Below, in pieces: positions 26,901-38,471 of a DNA stretch of 64,000 nt. The stretch is taken from NCBI RefSeq assembly GCF_006124995.1, contig NZ_QEWN01000132.1:62001-126000 (forward strand), in the 5' to 3' direction. Position 1 is the first letter of the stretch. Every line of letters begins with the position of its first letter. The position numbers and the translations under genes are program-made. Source of the DNA: Vibrio sp. Hep-1b-8 (GTDB lineage: Bacteria > Pseudomonadota > Gammaproteobacteria > Enterobacterales > Vibrionaceae). The notes under the pieces were generated by a model. It searched no databases. It was not told where the DNA came from and saw only the letters and a program-made list of their open reading frames with translations.

Positions 26901-27583
26901 GCCCCTCAAGTAACCCTATTATTATGCTGGTCGATATCTTCCGTTCGCCTAGCGCCTGTTTTCTCGCTCTCTACCAACGTGGAGCTTGGGGCTGGCAACC
27001 ATACATTTTCTTGATTCTCTCTCCATTTTTATTTTGGGGAGCGTACTTTGATATGGTCAACTTTGATTGGCTGAGAGAAACGCTTGCGGCTCAGTTGGCG
27101 GTCACGAATCCTAAGCAACTTGAGCTTATAGACGCAAACACCCTTATGGCCAGCGAAATCATCAGCGATATTGCAGGCAGAACCCTGACTATCTTGATGC
27201 TAGCATTTTGGTTCAACCTAGCAACGAAGCCAAGCCAGCATCAACATGGCTTTTGGAAGTGGTTCGCCGCGAGTGCAGTCATTACCTTCCCTGCTATCAT
27301 TGGCGACTTAGCAAGTTACGTAAGTGCGCTACTGAAACATGGTCAGGTGTTAGTTTATGCCGCAGATCTCAATAGCCTTAATGGTTTTCTCAAGCTGCCA
27401 CTCACCAATCCTTGGTCTCAATTTGCCAGTTCATTCCCAATACTGCTCCCTTGGTACATTGCCTTGGGCTATGCCGCGGTCGGGACTTGGACTGAGTTTG
27501 AACGAGGTCAGGCTCTTGCCATTTCAGCGCTTCCATGGCTAGCCTACTACCTGATCTGGGCACTTTATATTGTCATTTTTTAA
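26897..27583 (+). CDS. Yip1-family inner-membrane protein
   Basis: 228-aa membrane protein with about five hydrophobic segments and the general layout of the bacterial Yip1 domain. No catalytic motif is seen and its role is unknown. It begins inside the mltD stop codon (ATGA overlap), so it is cotranslated with the transglycosylase, and it ends four bases before the convergent yafD-type gene. A link to envelope maintenance is inference from this coupling. Confidence 0.75.
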   Translation: MSPSSNPIIMLVDIFRSPSACFLALYQRGAWGWQPYIFLILSPFLFWGAYFDMVNFDWLRETLAAQLAVTNPKQLELIDANTLMASEIISDIAGRTLTILMLAFWFNLATKPSQHQHGFWKWFAASAVITFPAIIGDLASYVSALLKHGQVLVYAADLNSLNGFLKLPLTNPWSQFASSFPILLPWYIALGYAAVGTWTEFERGQALAISALPWLAYYLIWALYIVIF

Positions 27584-27587
27584 TCGG

Positions 27588-28430
27588 TTATAAGTGAAAA
27601 GTCACTAAGATTGGATTGTGATCAGAGGCGTCAGAGACTGGCGCCTCTGCTTTTTCTAACGTAAGTCCACGATAGAAAACATGATCCAAAGGTAGGCCGG
27701 TCATAAACTGAGTCCGGTTATCACTGTCATAGGTCACCTCCTTTAATCCCAATGAACTTAGCGCTTCGGACATCACTCTCAAACGCTCTTGGCTCCAGCT
27801 ATTAAAATCGCCTGCCACAATCACTGGCCCCTGATGTTCACTGAGTTCCTGTGCCAATACGTTTAACTGACGATGATATTCTTCAGTGCCATAGGTAAAG
27901 TTGACCGCATGGATATTCACGACCGCAAGTTGTTGCCCATTTGACAGCGGATAGAGTACGTAGAGTGCCGATTTAGGTAGACGAAGCCAAGGTTCAAGTT
28001 CTGTATATGCACAAGCTTTTAGTGGTGTATTCAAAGATAAATTCAGCACCCCAGCCGTGGTATCAAACGCTTTAAAAGCATCAACTTGGCTACCAAACCA
28101 CCGCCCTTGCTTCAGCCACTCTCTCAGCTCCCCCGTCATGCTGGCTTCCTGCAGCAAGACCAGTTGTTTACCTTGAGCATAGTTGCTCAAGCTAGAGCTC
28201 CAGTTAGATCGATTTTGCTTATAGATATTCCACACTAACAAGCTAATTTGCTGGTTTTGATCAAGCTGTTTGGCCGTTGGGTTTTCGTAGCATGTCAGGG
28301 ATAGCTGTTCTGAATCATGGTCATATGACGTTATTTGAGCCTGAGAAGGCAAACTAAAAACGCTCTTATATCCAATCAGTGCTGTACCAACGAAAAGCAG
28401 AGCAACTACAAACCAATGAGCTTTTTTCAT
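27588..28430 (-). CDS. Endonuclease/exonuclease/phosphatase-family protein (YafD-type)
   Basis: 280-aa EEP-domain protein with an N-terminal signal anchor (about 5-25). EEP motifs are visible: VWNIYKQN (first Asn), LVLLQEASM (metal Glu), VVNIHAVNF, VIVAGDFNSW (Asp and Asn) and DASDHNPILV (catalytic His at the end). These suggest a phosphodiesterase or nuclease, outside the cytoplasm given the signal anchor. E. coli YafD is the remembered counterpart. A terminator-like hairpin separates it from glnB. Confidence 0.85.
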   Translation of the reverse strand: MKKAHWFVVALLFVGTALIGYKSVFSLPSQAQITSYDHDSEQLSLTCYENPTAKQLDQNQQISLLVWNIYKQNRSNWSSSLSNYAQGKQLVLLQEASMTGELREWLKQGRWFGSQVDAFKAFDTTAGVLNLSLNTPLKACAYTELEPWLRLPKSALYVLYPLSNGQQLAVVNIHAVNFTYGTEEYHRQLNVLAQELSEHQGPVIVAGDFNSWSQERLRVMSEALSSLGLKEVTYDSDNRTQFMTGLPLDHVFYRGLTLEKAEAPVSDASDHNPILVTFHL

Positions 28431-28442
28431 TTCTCACTATCC

Positions 28443-28474
28443 AAAAAAATAAAAAAGAGCCATGCGGCTCTTTT
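28443..28474 (-). terminator. Intrinsic terminator of glnB
   Basis: Minus-strand stem AAAAGAGCC / GGCTCTTTT (28466-28474, 28453-28461) followed by a long T-rich tract. Lies between glnB and the yafD-type gene. Confidence 0.88.
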
Positions 28475-28488
28475 CCCAAGGTGTATCT

Positions 28489-28836
<348 letters not shown>

Positions 28837-28882
28837 TTAAACTATTGTTACTTGCGCCATTATCCCACGATAACTAGGTAAT

Positions 28883-28911
28883 AAAAAGCCCGAGCGAATC
28901 ATGCTCGGGCT
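28883..28911 (-). terminator. Intrinsic terminator of the cytochrome c gene
   Basis: Minus-strand stem AGCCCGAGC / GCTCGGGCT (28903-28911, 28887-28895), followed by TTTTTAT. Confidence 0.9.
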
Positions 28912-28928
28912 GATTTCTCACAACTCGG

Positions 28929-29243
28929 TTACTTCAAGCTTGCGTAGTATGCAGCAAGGTTAGCGATATCAGCATCACTTAATGCTGCAGCCTGCGCTTG
29001 CATCACAGCCGCTAAACCGCCGTTACGCTCTTTATTTTTGTACGCATTGATTGCAGACACAAGGTACTGTTCATTCTGACCTTTTAGATTCGGATAACCA
29101 GGGATAATTGCAATACCATCAGCACCATGACACGCAGCACATACCGCGGCTTTTGCTTGCCCTGCTGCTGCATCACCAGCTGCCAACGCCTGACCACTTA
29201 GCAACCCCATTCCTAATACCAATCCAATTGCGAATTTCTTCAT
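28929..29243 (-). CDS. Periplasmic class I c-type cytochrome
   Basis: 104-aa mono-haem cytochrome. A Sec signal peptide (about 1-21, ending ALA) is followed by one haem site CAACH (C35-H39). A Met in AAVMQAQA is the probable sixth ligand, and the protein ends in the usual helix ([15 protein letters not shown]). It resembles half of a cytochrome c4 or a c553/c5-type carrier that donates electrons to terminal oxidases; the exact partner is not evident. GGAAGAG precedes the ATG. Single-gene unit. Confidence 0.9.
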   Translation of the reverse strand: MKKFAIGLVLGMGLLSGQALAAGDAAAGQAKAAVCAACHGADGIAIIPGYPNLKGQNEQYLVSAINAYKNKERNGGLAAVMQAQAAALSDADIANLAAYYASLK

Positions 29244-29293
29244 TGCTCTTCCTTATAATTCCATGTTAGTTGTGCGTTCTTATGTATACAATT

Positions 29294-30613
29294 TTACATA
29301 AACAACAATGGCTTGTCCCAGACGAGTTCACAATCCTGACCTGCAAAATGGCGATCAATAAATAAATCACCCACCGCCACAACTTGCTGATCACAAATTA
29401 CTATAGGTATTCTACGTCGTAGCCAGCTAGGTACATCATATTCTTGGAACAATTTTTTGAGCTTTCTGCTGTGCCCACGCTCAACGGGATGCGCACTTAA
29501 TCCCTGAGGTTCAAAAATTACCTGTAGCTTTCCCTGACTTAGTGCTTGTTTTGATAATTGTCCATGCGACGAACTGCGAAGAACTAAGCGGCCTAAATCT
29601 TCTGGTAATACACACGCTTGATCGAATCGAAGATCTTGCCGCCACTCCATCAAAGGTTGCCACTCTCTGACGAAATAGAGCCGATTGGCGTGACGTCTGA
29701 TTTGTCCGTCAATCAACGCGAACTGAGGATTTGCATCTTGCTGAGCACAAGCAACCTGTGGCCATACAAGCTTCAACTGTTCACGCGAAGGCATACGAAC
29801 GTTTTGCCGAGCTAACCACATACGCAATGCTCGAGTTCGAACTAACTCACTATAGGTGGCCAACGTATTGATATCGAGACTCGCATCACTGTGAAGCGCA
29901 CTGTTCAACTTGTCACTCATCAATTCATCAAGCAATGCCTCTTGCTCCGCACACAGTTCTGCGCTCCGCTGGACAGCTTGATTGAAGTAAGGCCACCGCT
30001 CCGTCAGCGGTGGAGAGACAGTATGTCGGATAAAATTACGCTCAAAGCGCTGGTCAAGATTACTCTCATCTTCCACCCAAGTTAGCTGCTTCTGCTCAGC
30101 GTAACCTTCTATCTGTTGACGGCTTATCGTCAATAGTGGTCTGACAATCTTAGCGTGTGCAAATGGCATCGCCTCTGCCATCGCAGACAAGCCTTTAGGT
30201 CCACTTCCCCGTTTGAGAGCGAGTAGGAATGTTTCTACTTGGTCATCGGCATGCTGTCCTGTCAGCAATAGATCATCGTTCTCGAGATGGTTAACTAACG
30301 CCTGATATCTCGCTTCTCTGGCACTCTCTTCTAAACTACGCCCTTTGCGATCCAGTTGTACTTTTTCAATTACTAAAGGCACATTGAGTTGCTGACACCA
30401 TTGCTGACACTGTCGCGCCCACTGATCGGCATTGACACTTAATCCGTGATGAACATGCACCGCTAGACACTCAGTCTGCTGACTCCGACTGTACTCGGCC
30501 ATCAAGTCGAGCATAACCCGTGAATCCAATCCGCCACTTAACCCAAGCACAAGACGACCTTGAGCTTGAGCGTGACGTTCAATAACAGTGGCAAAGTGGG
30601 ACTTAAGACTCAT
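29294..30613 (-). CDS. tilS: tRNA(Ile)-lysidine synthetase
   Basis: 439-aa enzyme that adds lysine to C34 of tRNA-Ile(CAU), allowing it to read AUA. N-terminal PP-loop ATPase motif LGLSGGLDSRV (about 23-33), HVHHGLSVNADQWA, GQHADDQVETFLL and the TilS substrate-binding and C-terminal domains (from about 240) are present. It lies downstream of accA, but a strong terminator intervenes, so separate expression is likely. Confidence 0.95.
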   Translation of the reverse strand: MSLKSHFATVIERHAQAQGRLVLGLSGGLDSRVMLDLMAEYSRSQQTECLAVHVHHGLSVNADQWARQCQQWCQQLNVPLVIEKVQLDRKGRSLEESAREARYQALVNHLENDDLLLTGQHADDQVETFLLALKRGSGPKGLSAMAEAMPFAHAKIVRPLLTISRQQIEGYAEQKQLTWVEDESNLDQRFERNFIRHTVSPPLTERWPYFNQAVQRSAELCAEQEALLDELMSDKLNSALHSDASLDINTLATYSELVRTRALRMWLARQNVRMPSREQLKLVWPQVACAQQDANPQFALIDGQIRRHANRLYFVREWQPLMEWRQDLRFDQACVLPEDLGRLVLRSSSHGQLSKQALSQGKLQVIFEPQGLSAHPVERGHSRKLKKLFQEYDVPSWLRRRIPIVICDQQVVAVGDLFIDRHFAGQDCELVWDKPLLFM

Positions 30614-30661
30614 AAATAGAAAGCATTTGACGATTCAAAACACCAGTTTATCACTGGAAAC

Positions 30662-30690
30662 AAAAAAGGCTGAACCCTAGTTCAGCCTTT
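30662..30690 (-). terminator. Intrinsic terminator downstream of accA
   Basis: Minus-strand 11-bp stem AAAGGCTGAAC / GTTCAGCCTTT (30680-30690, 30665-30675) with a T-run to 30662. Marks the end of the rpsB-accA cluster. Confidence 0.9.
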
Positions 30691-30708
30691 AAGCAAAATC
30701 CGTATAGA

Positions 30709-31668
30709 TTAACAGTAACCGTAGCTCATTAGGCGTTGGTAACGACGTTCAAGAAGCGTGTCATTATCGAACTGTTCTAACTCTTCAAGCTGACGAACTA
30801 ACGTATCTTTCATGTTCTTAGCCATCTGAAGGTGATCACGGTGCGCGCCGCCTAGTGGCTCTTCGATGATTTCGTCAATCAATTCAAGCTCTTTTAAGCG
30901 AGGAGCGATAAGACCCATTGCTTCTGCAGCTTGTGGCGCTTTGTCAGAATCACGCCATAGGATTGAAGCACAACCTTCTGGAGAAATCACTGAGTAAGTA
31001 GAGTACTGAAGCATGTTTACGTAGTCGCCTACACCGATAGCAAGTGCACCACCAGAACCACCTTCACCTACAACGTTACAAATAACAGGCACTTTCAAAC
31101 CCGCCATCACTTTTAGGTTGGTCGCGATAGCTTCAGATTGACCACGCTCTTCTGCACCAACACCTGGGTACGCGCCCGCGGTATCGATGAAAGTAATGAT
31201 CGGCATATTAAAACGTTCTGCCGTTTGCATTAGACGTAGCGCTTTGCGGTAACCTTCTGGTTTTGGCATACCAAAGTTACGTTTCACTTTCTCTTTTGTT
31301 TCACGACCTTTCTGATGACCAATAACCATGACTGGACGGCCGTTTAGACGAGCCATACCACCTACAATCGCCTTGTCATCAGCGTAGTGACGGTCACCTG
31401 CCAACTCATCAAACTCAGTGAAAACATGCTCGATGTAATCAAGTGTATAAGGACGTAATGGGTGACGAGCAAGTTGGGCAGTTTCCCAAGCACCAAGGTC
31501 GCTAAATGTTTTCTTCTTTAGTTCTAAGCTTTTTTTCTCTAGCTGTTCGATCTCTTTATCAAGATCAACACCAGAATCACCACCGTGACGAGAGACATCA
31601 CGTAGTGCTTCAATTTTTGCTTCTAGCTCTGCGATTGGTTTTTCAAATTCTAAAAAATTCAGGCTCAT
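30709..31668 (-). CDS. accA: Acetyl-CoA carboxylase carboxyltransferase subunit alpha
   Basis: 319-aa alpha subunit of the carboxyltransferase that makes malonyl-CoA with AccD. Coiled N-terminal helices (about 1-60), then the crotonase-like core with [45 protein letters not shown] and [15 protein letters not shown]. Length equals E. coli AccA. 38 bp after dnaE on the same strand, the conserved dnaE-accA order. Confidence 0.97.
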   Translation of the reverse strand: MSLNFLEFEKPIAELEAKIEALRDVSRHGGDSGVDLDKEIEQLEKKSLELKKKTFSDLGAWETAQLARHPLRPYTLDYIEHVFTEFDELAGDRHYADDKAIVGGMARLNGRPVMVIGHQKGRETKEKVKRNFGMPKPEGYRKALRLMQTAERFNMPIITFIDTAGAYPGVGAEERGQSEAIATNLKVMAGLKVPVICNVVGEGGSGGALAIGVGDYVNMLQYSTYSVISPEGCASILWRDSDKAPQAAEAMGLIAPRLKELELIDEIIEEPLGGAHRDHLQMAKNMKDTLVRQLEELEQFDNDTLLERRYQRLMSYGYC

Positions 31669-31706
31669 CTATAGATCCTTTCTTATTCGGTAACCTTCTA
31701 CCGAAC

Positions 31707-34700
31707 TTAGTTAAATTCGAGTTCTACCTGGCCTTTCCCAAGTAGTTGTTTTAAATCATCTAATAATGCGTCGCTTGGCGTAACTCGCCATTCTGTACCC
31801 AACGTTAAACGCGCTCGCGCATCTGAGCGTTGGTAGTATACATGGACAGGAACGCTCCCCGCCCTATGAGGCTCTAGTATTTGACTAAACCGCTCAAAAA
31901 ATCGGTCATTAATTTGAGATTCATCAATTGAAACCGATAGGCCCCGTGCATATTTTTCACGAGCGGTTCCGAGATCCATGACCTCGCGCGCGGACATTTT
32001 AAGACCACCATTGAAATCATCAAAGCTGACCTGTCCTGAAACGACCAATATTTTATCTTTTTCTAACAATTCTGCGTAGCGATCGAGCGCATCAGAAAAC
32101 AGCATGACCTCCATTCGGCCACTGCGATCATCCAGCGTCATAAGACCGATACGGGTACCACGTTTAGTTGTCATGACACGAGCAGCAATAACCAGACCAG
32201 CCAGAGTCACGCTCTGATCGCGCCTTGTTGGTGTTGCATCTTTTAATCGACAACTGGTGTACTTGCCAAGTTCCTTACTATACGCATTTATAGGGTGCCC
32301 TGTTAAATAAAGGCCAAGTGTGTCACGTTCTCCCTCTAGCCAGACTTTCTCAGGCCATGGCTCAACTTTGATGTACTTGTGCTCAACTTCTTCAGGAGCT
32401 TCTGTCAGAACGCCAAAAAGATCACTTTGCCCAAATGCTTCCGCTTGGTGGTGTTGGCTGGCTGCTTTTACGGCATCTGCAAGTGATGCCATCATCGCAG
32501 CTCGGTGCGGCCCAAGGCGATCAAGAGCACCTGCATAGATAAGTTTTTCAATAACTCGCTTATTCACTTTCTTGAGGTCAATACGCGCACAGAAATCAAA
32601 CAGATCTTTGAAGTAGCCACCTTTATTCCGCGCTTCAAGAATGGCTTCAATCGGGCCTTCACCCACCCCTTTAATTGCGCCGATACCGTAAACGATAGCC
32701 CCCGTTTCATCGACATTAAAGCGGTATAGACCCGCATTAATATCGGGTGGAAGCACCTTTAGCTTCATACGGAAACACTCATCGACTAGGCCAACGACCT
32801 TCTCTGTGTTATCCATATCAGCAGTCATTACCGCGGCCATAAATTCGGCTGGGTAATGCGTCTTTAACCAAAGCGTCTGGTAAGAGACAAGCGCATAGGC
32901 TGCTGAGTGAGATTTGTTAAAGCCGTAGCCCGCGAACTTCTCCACAAGGTCGAAGATCTTCATCGCCAGCTCGCCATCAACTCCGTTCTTCTCCGCGCCC
33001 TCTTTGAAGGTGCCGCGCTGCTTAGCCATCTCTTCCGGTTTTTTCTTACCCATCGCACGACGCAGCATATCTGCGCCACCCAGAGTATAACCCGCAAGGA
33101 TCTGGGCAATTTGCATTACCTGTTCTTGATACAGGATGATGCCGTAGGTTGGGTCAAGCGTCTCTTTTAAAGACTCGTGCTGCCAAGTTTCATCTGGGTA
33201 TGAGATTGCCTCTCGACCATGCTTACGGTCAATAAAGTTATCTACCATGCCCGATTGCAACGGACCAGGTCGGAACAGGGCTACTAGTGCGATGATATCT
33301 TCAAAACAGTCTGGCTGAAGTCGCTTGATCAACTCTTTCATACCGCGTGATTCCAACTGGAATACCGCTGTCGTCTCTGAATTTTGCAGTACGTTAAATG
33401 ACGCCTGATCGTCAAGAGGGATCGACTCAATGGCGACGGCTGGCTTACCTTCGCGCTCAAGACGAGGGTTGATCAAGCCTAAAGCCCAGTCGATGATGGT
33501 CAGTGTCCGCAGACCCAAGAAGTCAAACTTAACCAGACCCGCCGTTTCTACGTCATTCTTGTCAAACTGAGTAACTGGAAAGTTACCTTCTGCATCCGCG
33601 TATATCGGAGCAAAGTCAGTAATAGTCGTCGGAGAGATAACTACGCCACCCGCGTGCTTACCGGCATTTCGTGTACACCCTTCTAGAATGCGACACATGT
33701 CGATAAGCTCTTTTACCTCTTCGTCGTTTTCATACAATTCAGGTAATGCTGGCTCTGCTTTAAATGCCTTTTCGAGGGTCATACCTGGATCGGGTGGTAC
33801 CAGCTTGGAGATTCGATCAACGAAACCAAAACCATGCCCAAGCACACGACCTACATCGCGGATTACCGCTTTTGCCGCCATCGTACCAAAGGTAATAATC
33901 TGAGACACGGCGTCACGACCGTACATTTCTGCGACGTGATCAATCACCTGATCGCGCTTGTCCATACAGAAGTCGACGTCGAAGTCGGGCATGGAGACAC
34001 GCTCTGGGTTAAGAAATCGTTCGAAAAGTAGGTCATACTCAAGTGGGTCAAGATCGGTGATCTTCAACGCGTAAGCAACGAGAGAGCCCGCACCAGAACC
34101 ACGGCCAGGCCCTACTGGAATACTGTTATCTTTTGACCACTGGATAAACTCCATTACGATCAAGAAGTAACCAGGGAAGCCCATGTTATTGATAACTTCC
34201 AGTTCAACATCAAGACGCTCATCATACTCAGGTCGTCGTTGTGCACGAACTTGAGGATCAGGGAAAAGGAACTCAAGTCGCTCTTCTAAGCCCTCTTTTG
34301 ACTTCATGACCAAAAACTCGGTCTCTTTCATCCCTTCAGTTGGGAAGGCGGGTAGGAAGTACTCGCCAAGACGTACCGTGACGTTACAACGCTTAGCAAT
34401 TTCAACACTGTTTTCAAGCGCTTCAGGAATATCTGAGAAAAGTTCACACATTTCTTGTTCGCTACGCAAATATTGCTGAGGGCTGTAGTTTTTTGGTCGA
34501 CGAGGGTCTTCTAGAGTGTAGCCATCGTGAATGGCAACACGAATTTCATGGGCATCAAACAGGGACTCATCGAGAATAACCACATCATTGGTCGCAACGA
34601 CAGGTAGCTCCGCTTGTTCCGCTAGCTCCAACGCGAAGTGAAGATAAGTCTCTTCATCGGCGCGTCCGGTTCTCGTCAGCTCAAGATAAAAGCGATCTGG

Positions 34701-35186
34701 GAAATGGGTTTGATAAAACTCAACACACTCAGACACTACTTTGTGGTTGCCCTTCAATAACGCCTTACCAATTTCGCCATTTTTACCGCCTGACAGTAAG
34801 ATAACACCTTCAGACAGTTCAACTAGCCACTCTCTATCAATGACAGGCTGGTGCTGAACATGACCACGCAAATACGCTTTTGAGATAAGCAACGTTAGGT
34901 TCTTGTAACCGACATTGTCAGCCGCTAGAGCCGTCAACTTTGTTAACTCATCACCAAACCCAGCCGACTGCATCAAGAAATCGGCACCGATGATCGGCTT
35001 AACCCCACAACCATGCGCGGTACCGTAAAACTTAACCAAACCACAGAGGTTGGTAAAATCGGTCAACGCCACCGCTGGCATGCCCAATTCAGCCACTTTC
35101 TTCACCAATGGTGGTACTTTTGACAAGCCGTCAACCATGGAAAAGTCACTATGAACTCGAAGGTGGATAAACTTAGGGTCTGACAT
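31707..35186 (-). CDS. dnaE: DNA polymerase III alpha subunit
   Basis: 1159-aa replicative polymerase of the DnaE1 type. N-terminal PHP domain (about 1-280), palm catalytic aspartates in [10 protein letters not shown] (about 400-410), fingers with the [11 protein letters not shown] region, tandem HhH, OB fold near 990-1080 and the C-terminal tau-binding domain. Matches the 1160 aa of E. coli. It sits between rnhB and accA as in other gammaproteobacteria, with a 90-bp gap before it. Its proofreading partner dnaQ is also in the window. Confidence 0.97.
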   Translation of the reverse strand: MSDPKFIHLRVHSDFSMVDGLSKVPPLVKKVAELGMPAVALTDFTNLCGLVKFYGTAHGCGVKPIIGADFLMQSAGFGDELTKLTALAADNVGYKNLTLLISKAYLRGHVQHQPVIDREWLVELSEGVILLSGGKNGEIGKALLKGNHKVVSECVEFYQTHFPDRFYLELTRTGRADEETYLHFALELAEQAELPVVATNDVVILDESLFDAHEIRVAIHDGYTLEDPRRPKNYSPQQYLRSEQEMCELFSDIPEALENSVEIAKRCNVTVRLGEYFLPAFPTEGMKETEFLVMKSKEGLEERLEFLFPDPQVRAQRRPEYDERLDVELEVINNMGFPGYFLIVMEFIQWSKDNSIPVGPGRGSGAGSLVAYALKITDLDPLEYDLLFERFLNPERVSMPDFDVDFCMDKRDQVIDHVAEMYGRDAVSQIITFGTMAAKAVIRDVGRVLGHGFGFVDRISKLVPPDPGMTLEKAFKAEPALPELYENDEEVKELIDMCRILEGCTRNAGKHAGGVVISPTTITDFAPIYADAEGNFPVTQFDKNDVETAGLVKFDFLGLRTLTIIDWALGLINPRLEREGKPAVAIESIPLDDQASFNVLQNSETTAVFQLESRGMKELIKRLQPDCFEDIIALVALFRPGPLQSGMVDNFIDRKHGREAISYPDETWQHESLKETLDPTYGIILYQEQVMQIAQILAGYTLGGADMLRRAMGKKKPEEMAKQRGTFKEGAEKNGVDGELAMKIFDLVEKFAGYGFNKSHSAAYALVSYQTLWLKTHYPAEFMAAVMTADMDNTEKVVGLVDECFRMKLKVLPPDINAGLYRFNVDETGAIVYGIGAIKGVGEGPIEAILEARNKGGYFKDLFDFCARIDLKKVNKRVIEKLIYAGALDRLGPHRAAMMASLADAVKAASQHHQAEAFGQSDLFGVLTEAPEEVEHKYIKVEPWPEKVWLEGERDTLGLYLTGHPINAYSKELGKYTSCRLKDATPTRRDQSVTLAGLVIAARVMTTKRGTRIGLMTLDDRSGRMEVMLFSDALDRYAELLEKDKILVVSGQVSFDDFNGGLKMSAREVMDLGTAREKYARGLSVSIDESQINDRFFERFSQILEPHRAGSVPVHVYYQRSDARARLTLGTEWRVTPSDALLDDLKQLLGKGQVELEFN

Positions 35187-35276
35187 GAATATCGTCCAGA
35201 AAGATAACTAATTTGGGAAGACAATTGGGTATTTTAAGTGAAAAACGCGTACTTATATACCCCTTAACAGGGCTTT

Positions 35277-35894
35277 CTACTCGATGCCAAGAGCCCGTTT
35301 AACGGGTTTAAAACTCTTGCGGTGCTGATCGATCACGCCATGCTGCTCAATCGCATCAAAATGCGCCTTAGTCGGATAGCCTTTATGTTTTGCAAACCCA
35401 AACTCTGGATACTGCTTGTCCAGCTCTTCCATCTCTTGGTCACGAACCACTTTTGCAATAATGGAAGCAGCACTGATCTCCGCAACTCGTAGGTCACCTT
35501 TTACAACCGCCTGTGAGTCCATAGGGAGCTGTGGGCAGCGGTTTCCATCAATAAGCACGAGATCGGGTTGAATTGACAGCCCTGCGATGGCGCGCTGCAT
35601 GGCAACCATGGTCGCTTGCAAAATGTTTAACTGGTCAATTTCTTGCGGGCTGCAACGGCCAACTGACCATGCCAACGCCTTCTCTTGAATTTCAGGTAAT
35701 AAGGCGAGGCGTTTTTTCTCTGACAGCTTTTTTGAGTCATTCAAGCCTTCAATTGGATTCTTAGGATCAAGAATAACAGCGGCCGTCACCACATCACCAA
35801 CAAGAGGACCACGCCCTACTTCGTCAACCCCCGCGATTAACTGATAACCCATTGGGTATTCAAATGGCGGGAGTTCTTTTGTCTGTTTTGTCAT
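35277..35894 (-). CDS. rnhB: Ribonuclease HII
   Basis: 205-aa RNase HII that cleaves at single ribonucleotides in DNA. The [10 protein letters not shown] motif (D24, E25), LIDGN (third carboxylate) and the late Asp region are intact, with C-terminal FKPVKRALG. Four bases after lpxB. Together with rnhA the window encodes both RNase H types. Confidence 0.95.
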   Translation of the reverse strand: MTKQTKELPPFEYPMGYQLIAGVDEVGRGPLVGDVVTAAVILDPKNPIEGLNDSKKLSEKKRLALLPEIQEKALAWSVGRCSPQEIDQLNILQATMVAMQRAIAGLSIQPDLVLIDGNRCPQLPMDSQAVVKGDLRVAEISAASIIAKVVRDQEMEELDKQYPEFGFAKHKGYPTKAHFDAIEQHGVIDQHRKSFKPVKRALGIE

Positions 35895-35898
35895 TGTC

Positions 35899-37041
35899 TT
35901 ACTCTCTGCCGATCAGTTTAAGCACCGCTTGAGCGGCTTGGTTATCGGCATCTTTACGGATCCAGTGATGCATTTCAGTGAACTTTTCAATCATCTTTTC
36001 ACCACCATTTTCAATTAGACGAGTGACTTCGCGAGAGAGATTCTCCGGTGTGCACTCTTCAAGCAGGTACTCTTTGACTAACTCTTGATCAGCAAGAATA
36101 TTGGGGAGTGAAACGTATTTGGTCTTGACTAGACGACGAGCAATGAACGCGGTAATCGCATTGACTCGGTAGCCAACTACCATTGGTCGTTTAAGCAGCA
36201 TACATTCAAGTGCGACCGTTCCTGATGCCAGCATCACAGTATCCGCTGCGGTTATGACGTTTTTCGCCGTGTCATTAACCAATTTAAAATCGAGTTCTGG
36301 CGCGATTTGTTGCCAAGCTTGTTCAAATTGCTCACGGCGTTTTTCATTGACCAAGGCAACGACAAAACCTAACTCTGGATATTGCTTATGCAGCAACTGA
36401 CAAGCTTTGATAAATGGCTCAGCCAGCATCTTAAGTTCACTGCCACGGCTACCTGGCAATACCGCTAGCCATTGCTTATCTTGTTGTAAACCTAATAGCT
36501 CGCGTGCTGGTGCCTTAGCCGATTCCATAGGAATGGCATCCGCTAATGTGTGGCCAATAAACTCACATGGAACATTAAACTTGTCATAGAAGGCTTTTTC
36601 GAATGGTAAGAAAGCCAGCACTAAGTTGGTTGCAGCTTCAATCTTGAAGATACGCTTTTGACGCCACGCCCAAACCGACGGGCTAACATAATGGACGGTT
36701 TTAATTCCCGCTTGCTTTAGATCTAACTCAAGTCGCAAGTTGAAGTCCGGTGCATCAATGCCAACGAATACATCTGGAGGGTTATCGGTGAAGAACTTAA
36801 CTAACTCAGCTTTGACTTTTAGCAAACGCGGCAGTCGACCTAATACTTCAACCAATCCCATCACCGCGAGCTCTTCCATCTCAAACAGTGATTGGCACCC
36901 TTGAGCGATCATCTTCGGCCCGCCGATCCCAACGAATTCTGCATCTGGGTATTTCGCTTTTATCGCCTTGATAAAGCCTTCACCCAACGTGTCCCCTGAC
37001 AATTCGCCTGCGACAATTCCAATTCGTAATGGTTTTTCCAT
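35899..37041 (-). CDS. lpxB: Lipid-A-disaccharide synthase
   Basis: 380-aa GT19 glycosyltransferase joining 2,3-diacyl-GlcN-1-P to UDP-diacyl-GlcN. [13 protein letters not shown] at the N-terminus, [24 protein letters not shown] and [13 protein letters not shown] are family hallmarks. Start set at 37041 ([13 protein letters not shown]); the upstream 13 residues of the frame are not supported. Separated from lpxA by 92 bp containing a wobble-rich terminator-like hairpin. Peripheral inner-membrane protein. Confidence 0.96.
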   Translation of the reverse strand: MEKPLRIGIVAGELSGDTLGEGFIKAIKAKYPDAEFVGIGGPKMIAQGCQSLFEMEELAVMGLVEVLGRLPRLLKVKAELVKFFTDNPPDVFVGIDAPDFNLRLELDLKQAGIKTVHYVSPSVWAWRQKRIFKIEAATNLVLAFLPFEKAFYDKFNVPCEFIGHTLADAIPMESAKAPARELLGLQQDKQWLAVLPGSRGSELKMLAEPFIKACQLLHKQYPELGFVVALVNEKRREQFEQAWQQIAPELDFKLVNDTAKNVITAADTVMLASGTVALECMLLKRPMVVGYRVNAITAFIARRLVKTKYVSLPNILADQELVKEYLLEECTPENLSREVTRLIENGGEKMIEKFTEMHHWIRKDADNQAAQAVLKLIGRE

Positions 37042-37074
37042 TGCTGACTGACCTATCTGATTTATTGCTTTAAA

Positions 37075-37112
37075 ACGCAAAAAAGACCGCAGCCGAAAGA
37101 CTACGATCTTTT
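37075..37112 (-). terminator. Terminator-like hairpin between lpxA and lpxB
   Basis: Minus-strand RNA folds as a 14-bp stem with four G-U pairs (arms 37099-37112 and 37081-37094, loop UUUC), followed by a U-tract to about 37079. Possible partial terminator inside the operon. Confidence 0.65.
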
Positions 37113-37133
37113 ACCATTCATTTGACTGCTGGG

Positions 37134-37922
37134 TTAGCGAATAACACCACGCTCAGACGTTTCCACAAACTCAATGAAGTGCTTGATTGAAGGCCAGTCT
37201 TTAGCCATCTCTTCAAGAACGACTTTCGCTTCAGCCTGCGTCTTGCCTGCACGGTAAAACTCTTTGTAAGCATTACGTAGTGCACGCAATTCTGCTTTTT
37301 CAAAGCCATTACGCTGCAGACCTACAAGGTTCAGACCAAATGGTGTCGCGTGGTTTCCTTGAGCAAGAACGTATGGTGGTACATCTTTCACTACTGCTGA
37401 ACAACCACCAATGTAGCTGTAAGCACCCACTTTACAGAATGGGTGAATCGCAGAAAGAGCCATAACACCCGCGTAATCTTCAACCGTTACGTGTCCGCCC
37501 AGAATAGCGTTGTTACCCACGTGTGTGTGGTTACCAACGATAACGTCATGGGCGATGTGCGCATTAACACACAGTAGGTTGTCATTGCCAATCACAGTTG
37601 TAGCTTTGTCTTGAGTCGTACCACGGTGAATCTGTACCGCTTCACGAATAACGTTACGATCACCAATCACAACCGTTGTCGCTTCGCCACCATACTTCTT
37701 GTCTTGGTTCTCTTCACCAATAACAGCGTGTGGGAAAATACGGTTGTCTTTACCAATGGTAGTATGACCTTTAATGACAACGTGAGACATGATTTCAGTA
37801 CCTTCACCAATCTCAATATTACCTGAGATATAGGTAAACGGACCAACCGTCACGTTGGCAGCAATCTTTACATCTCCTTCAATCACTGCTGAAGGATGAA
37901 TTTGAGCCGTTTCATGAATCAT
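37134..37922 (-). CDS. lpxA: UDP-N-acetylglucosamine acyltransferase
   Basis: 262-aa left-handed beta-helix acyltransferase, first step of lipid A synthesis. Hexapeptide repeats run from about 5 to 190 (IHPSAVIEGDVKIAANVTVG and following), then the C-terminal helical domain. The catalytic His is in CVNAHIAHDVIVGNH. The start at 37922 (MIHETAQIHPSAVI) is one base after the fabZ stop (TAATATG), so coupled translation is likely. Third lpx gene of the cluster after lpxD. Confidence 0.97.
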   Translation of the reverse strand: MIHETAQIHPSAVIEGDVKIAANVTVGPFTYISGNIEIGEGTEIMSHVVIKGHTTIGKDNRIFPHAVIGEENQDKKYGGEATTVVIGDRNVIREAVQIHRGTTQDKATTVIGNDNLLCVNAHIAHDVIVGNHTHVGNNAILGGHVTVEDYAGVMALSAIHPFCKVGAYSYIGGCSAVVKDVPPYVLAQGNHATPFGLNLVGLQRNGFEKAELRALRNAYKEFYRAGKTQAEAKVVLEEMAKDWPSIKHFIEFVETSERGVIR

Positions 37923-37923
37923 A

Positions 37924-38382
37924 TTAAAACTCTCGACGAGCACATTTTAGCTCTGCAGAACAGACAACGTCACCATCCACTTTTGCAATGCCTTTGAATG
38001 CAGCAATGCCGCGACGCTCTTTGATAAATTCTACTTCGATCACTAGCTGGTCACCTGGAACAACCGGTTTACGGAATTTCGCACCATCAACACTAGCAAA
38101 ATAGTAAAGTTCGTTTTCTGAAGGAGCACCAAATGATTTGAATGCGAGTAAACCTGTCGCCTGTGCCATCGCTTCAAGGATCAGTACGCCAGGAAATACA
38201 GGTAGTTGAGGGAAATGACCTGTAAACTGAGGTTCATTCACTGAAACGTTTTTAATCGCAGTAAGGTATTTCTCTTCTTGAAAGTCAATAACACGATCAA
38301 TCAGCAAAAATGGGTAGCGATGAGGGAGTAATTCCTGAATTTCAGTGATGTTCATCGTTTTGTTTTCAGTAGTCAAAGTCAT
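37924..38382 (-). CDS. fabZ: 3-hydroxyacyl-[acyl-carrier-protein] dehydratase
   Basis: 152-aa hot-dog-fold dehydratase of fatty acid elongation. [13 protein letters not shown], the catalytic His in [21 protein letters not shown] (with the catalytic Glu in LILEAM) and the C-terminal [12 protein letters not shown] are intact. Start set at the ATG at 38382 ([12 protein letters not shown]), preceded by AGGAAT; the frame runs on to 38442 without support. It provides 3-hydroxyacyl-ACP balance with LpxA and LpxD, its neighbours. Confidence 0.95.
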   Translation of the reverse strand: MTLTTENKTMNITEIQELLPHRYPFLLIDRVIDFQEEKYLTAIKNVSVNEPQFTGHFPQLPVFPGVLILEAMAQATGLLAFKSFGAPSENELYYFASVDGAKFRKPVVPGDQLVIEVEFIKERRGIAAFKGIAKVDGDVVCSAELKCARREF

Positions 38383-38428
38383 ATTCCTATGTTGAATGCT
38401 AATTTGTATCTGAGAGGCATTATAGATG

Positions 38429-38457
38429 AAAAAGACCCGCAATACGCGAGCCTTTTT
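38429..38457 (-). terminator. Terminator-like hairpin between lpxD and fabZ
   Basis: Minus-strand RNA stem AAAAGGCUCGC / GCGGGUCUUUU (two G-U pairs; arms 38446-38456 and 38430-38440), ending in a U-run. Confidence 0.75.
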
Positions 38458-38471
38458 AGTTTCATCTAGAA

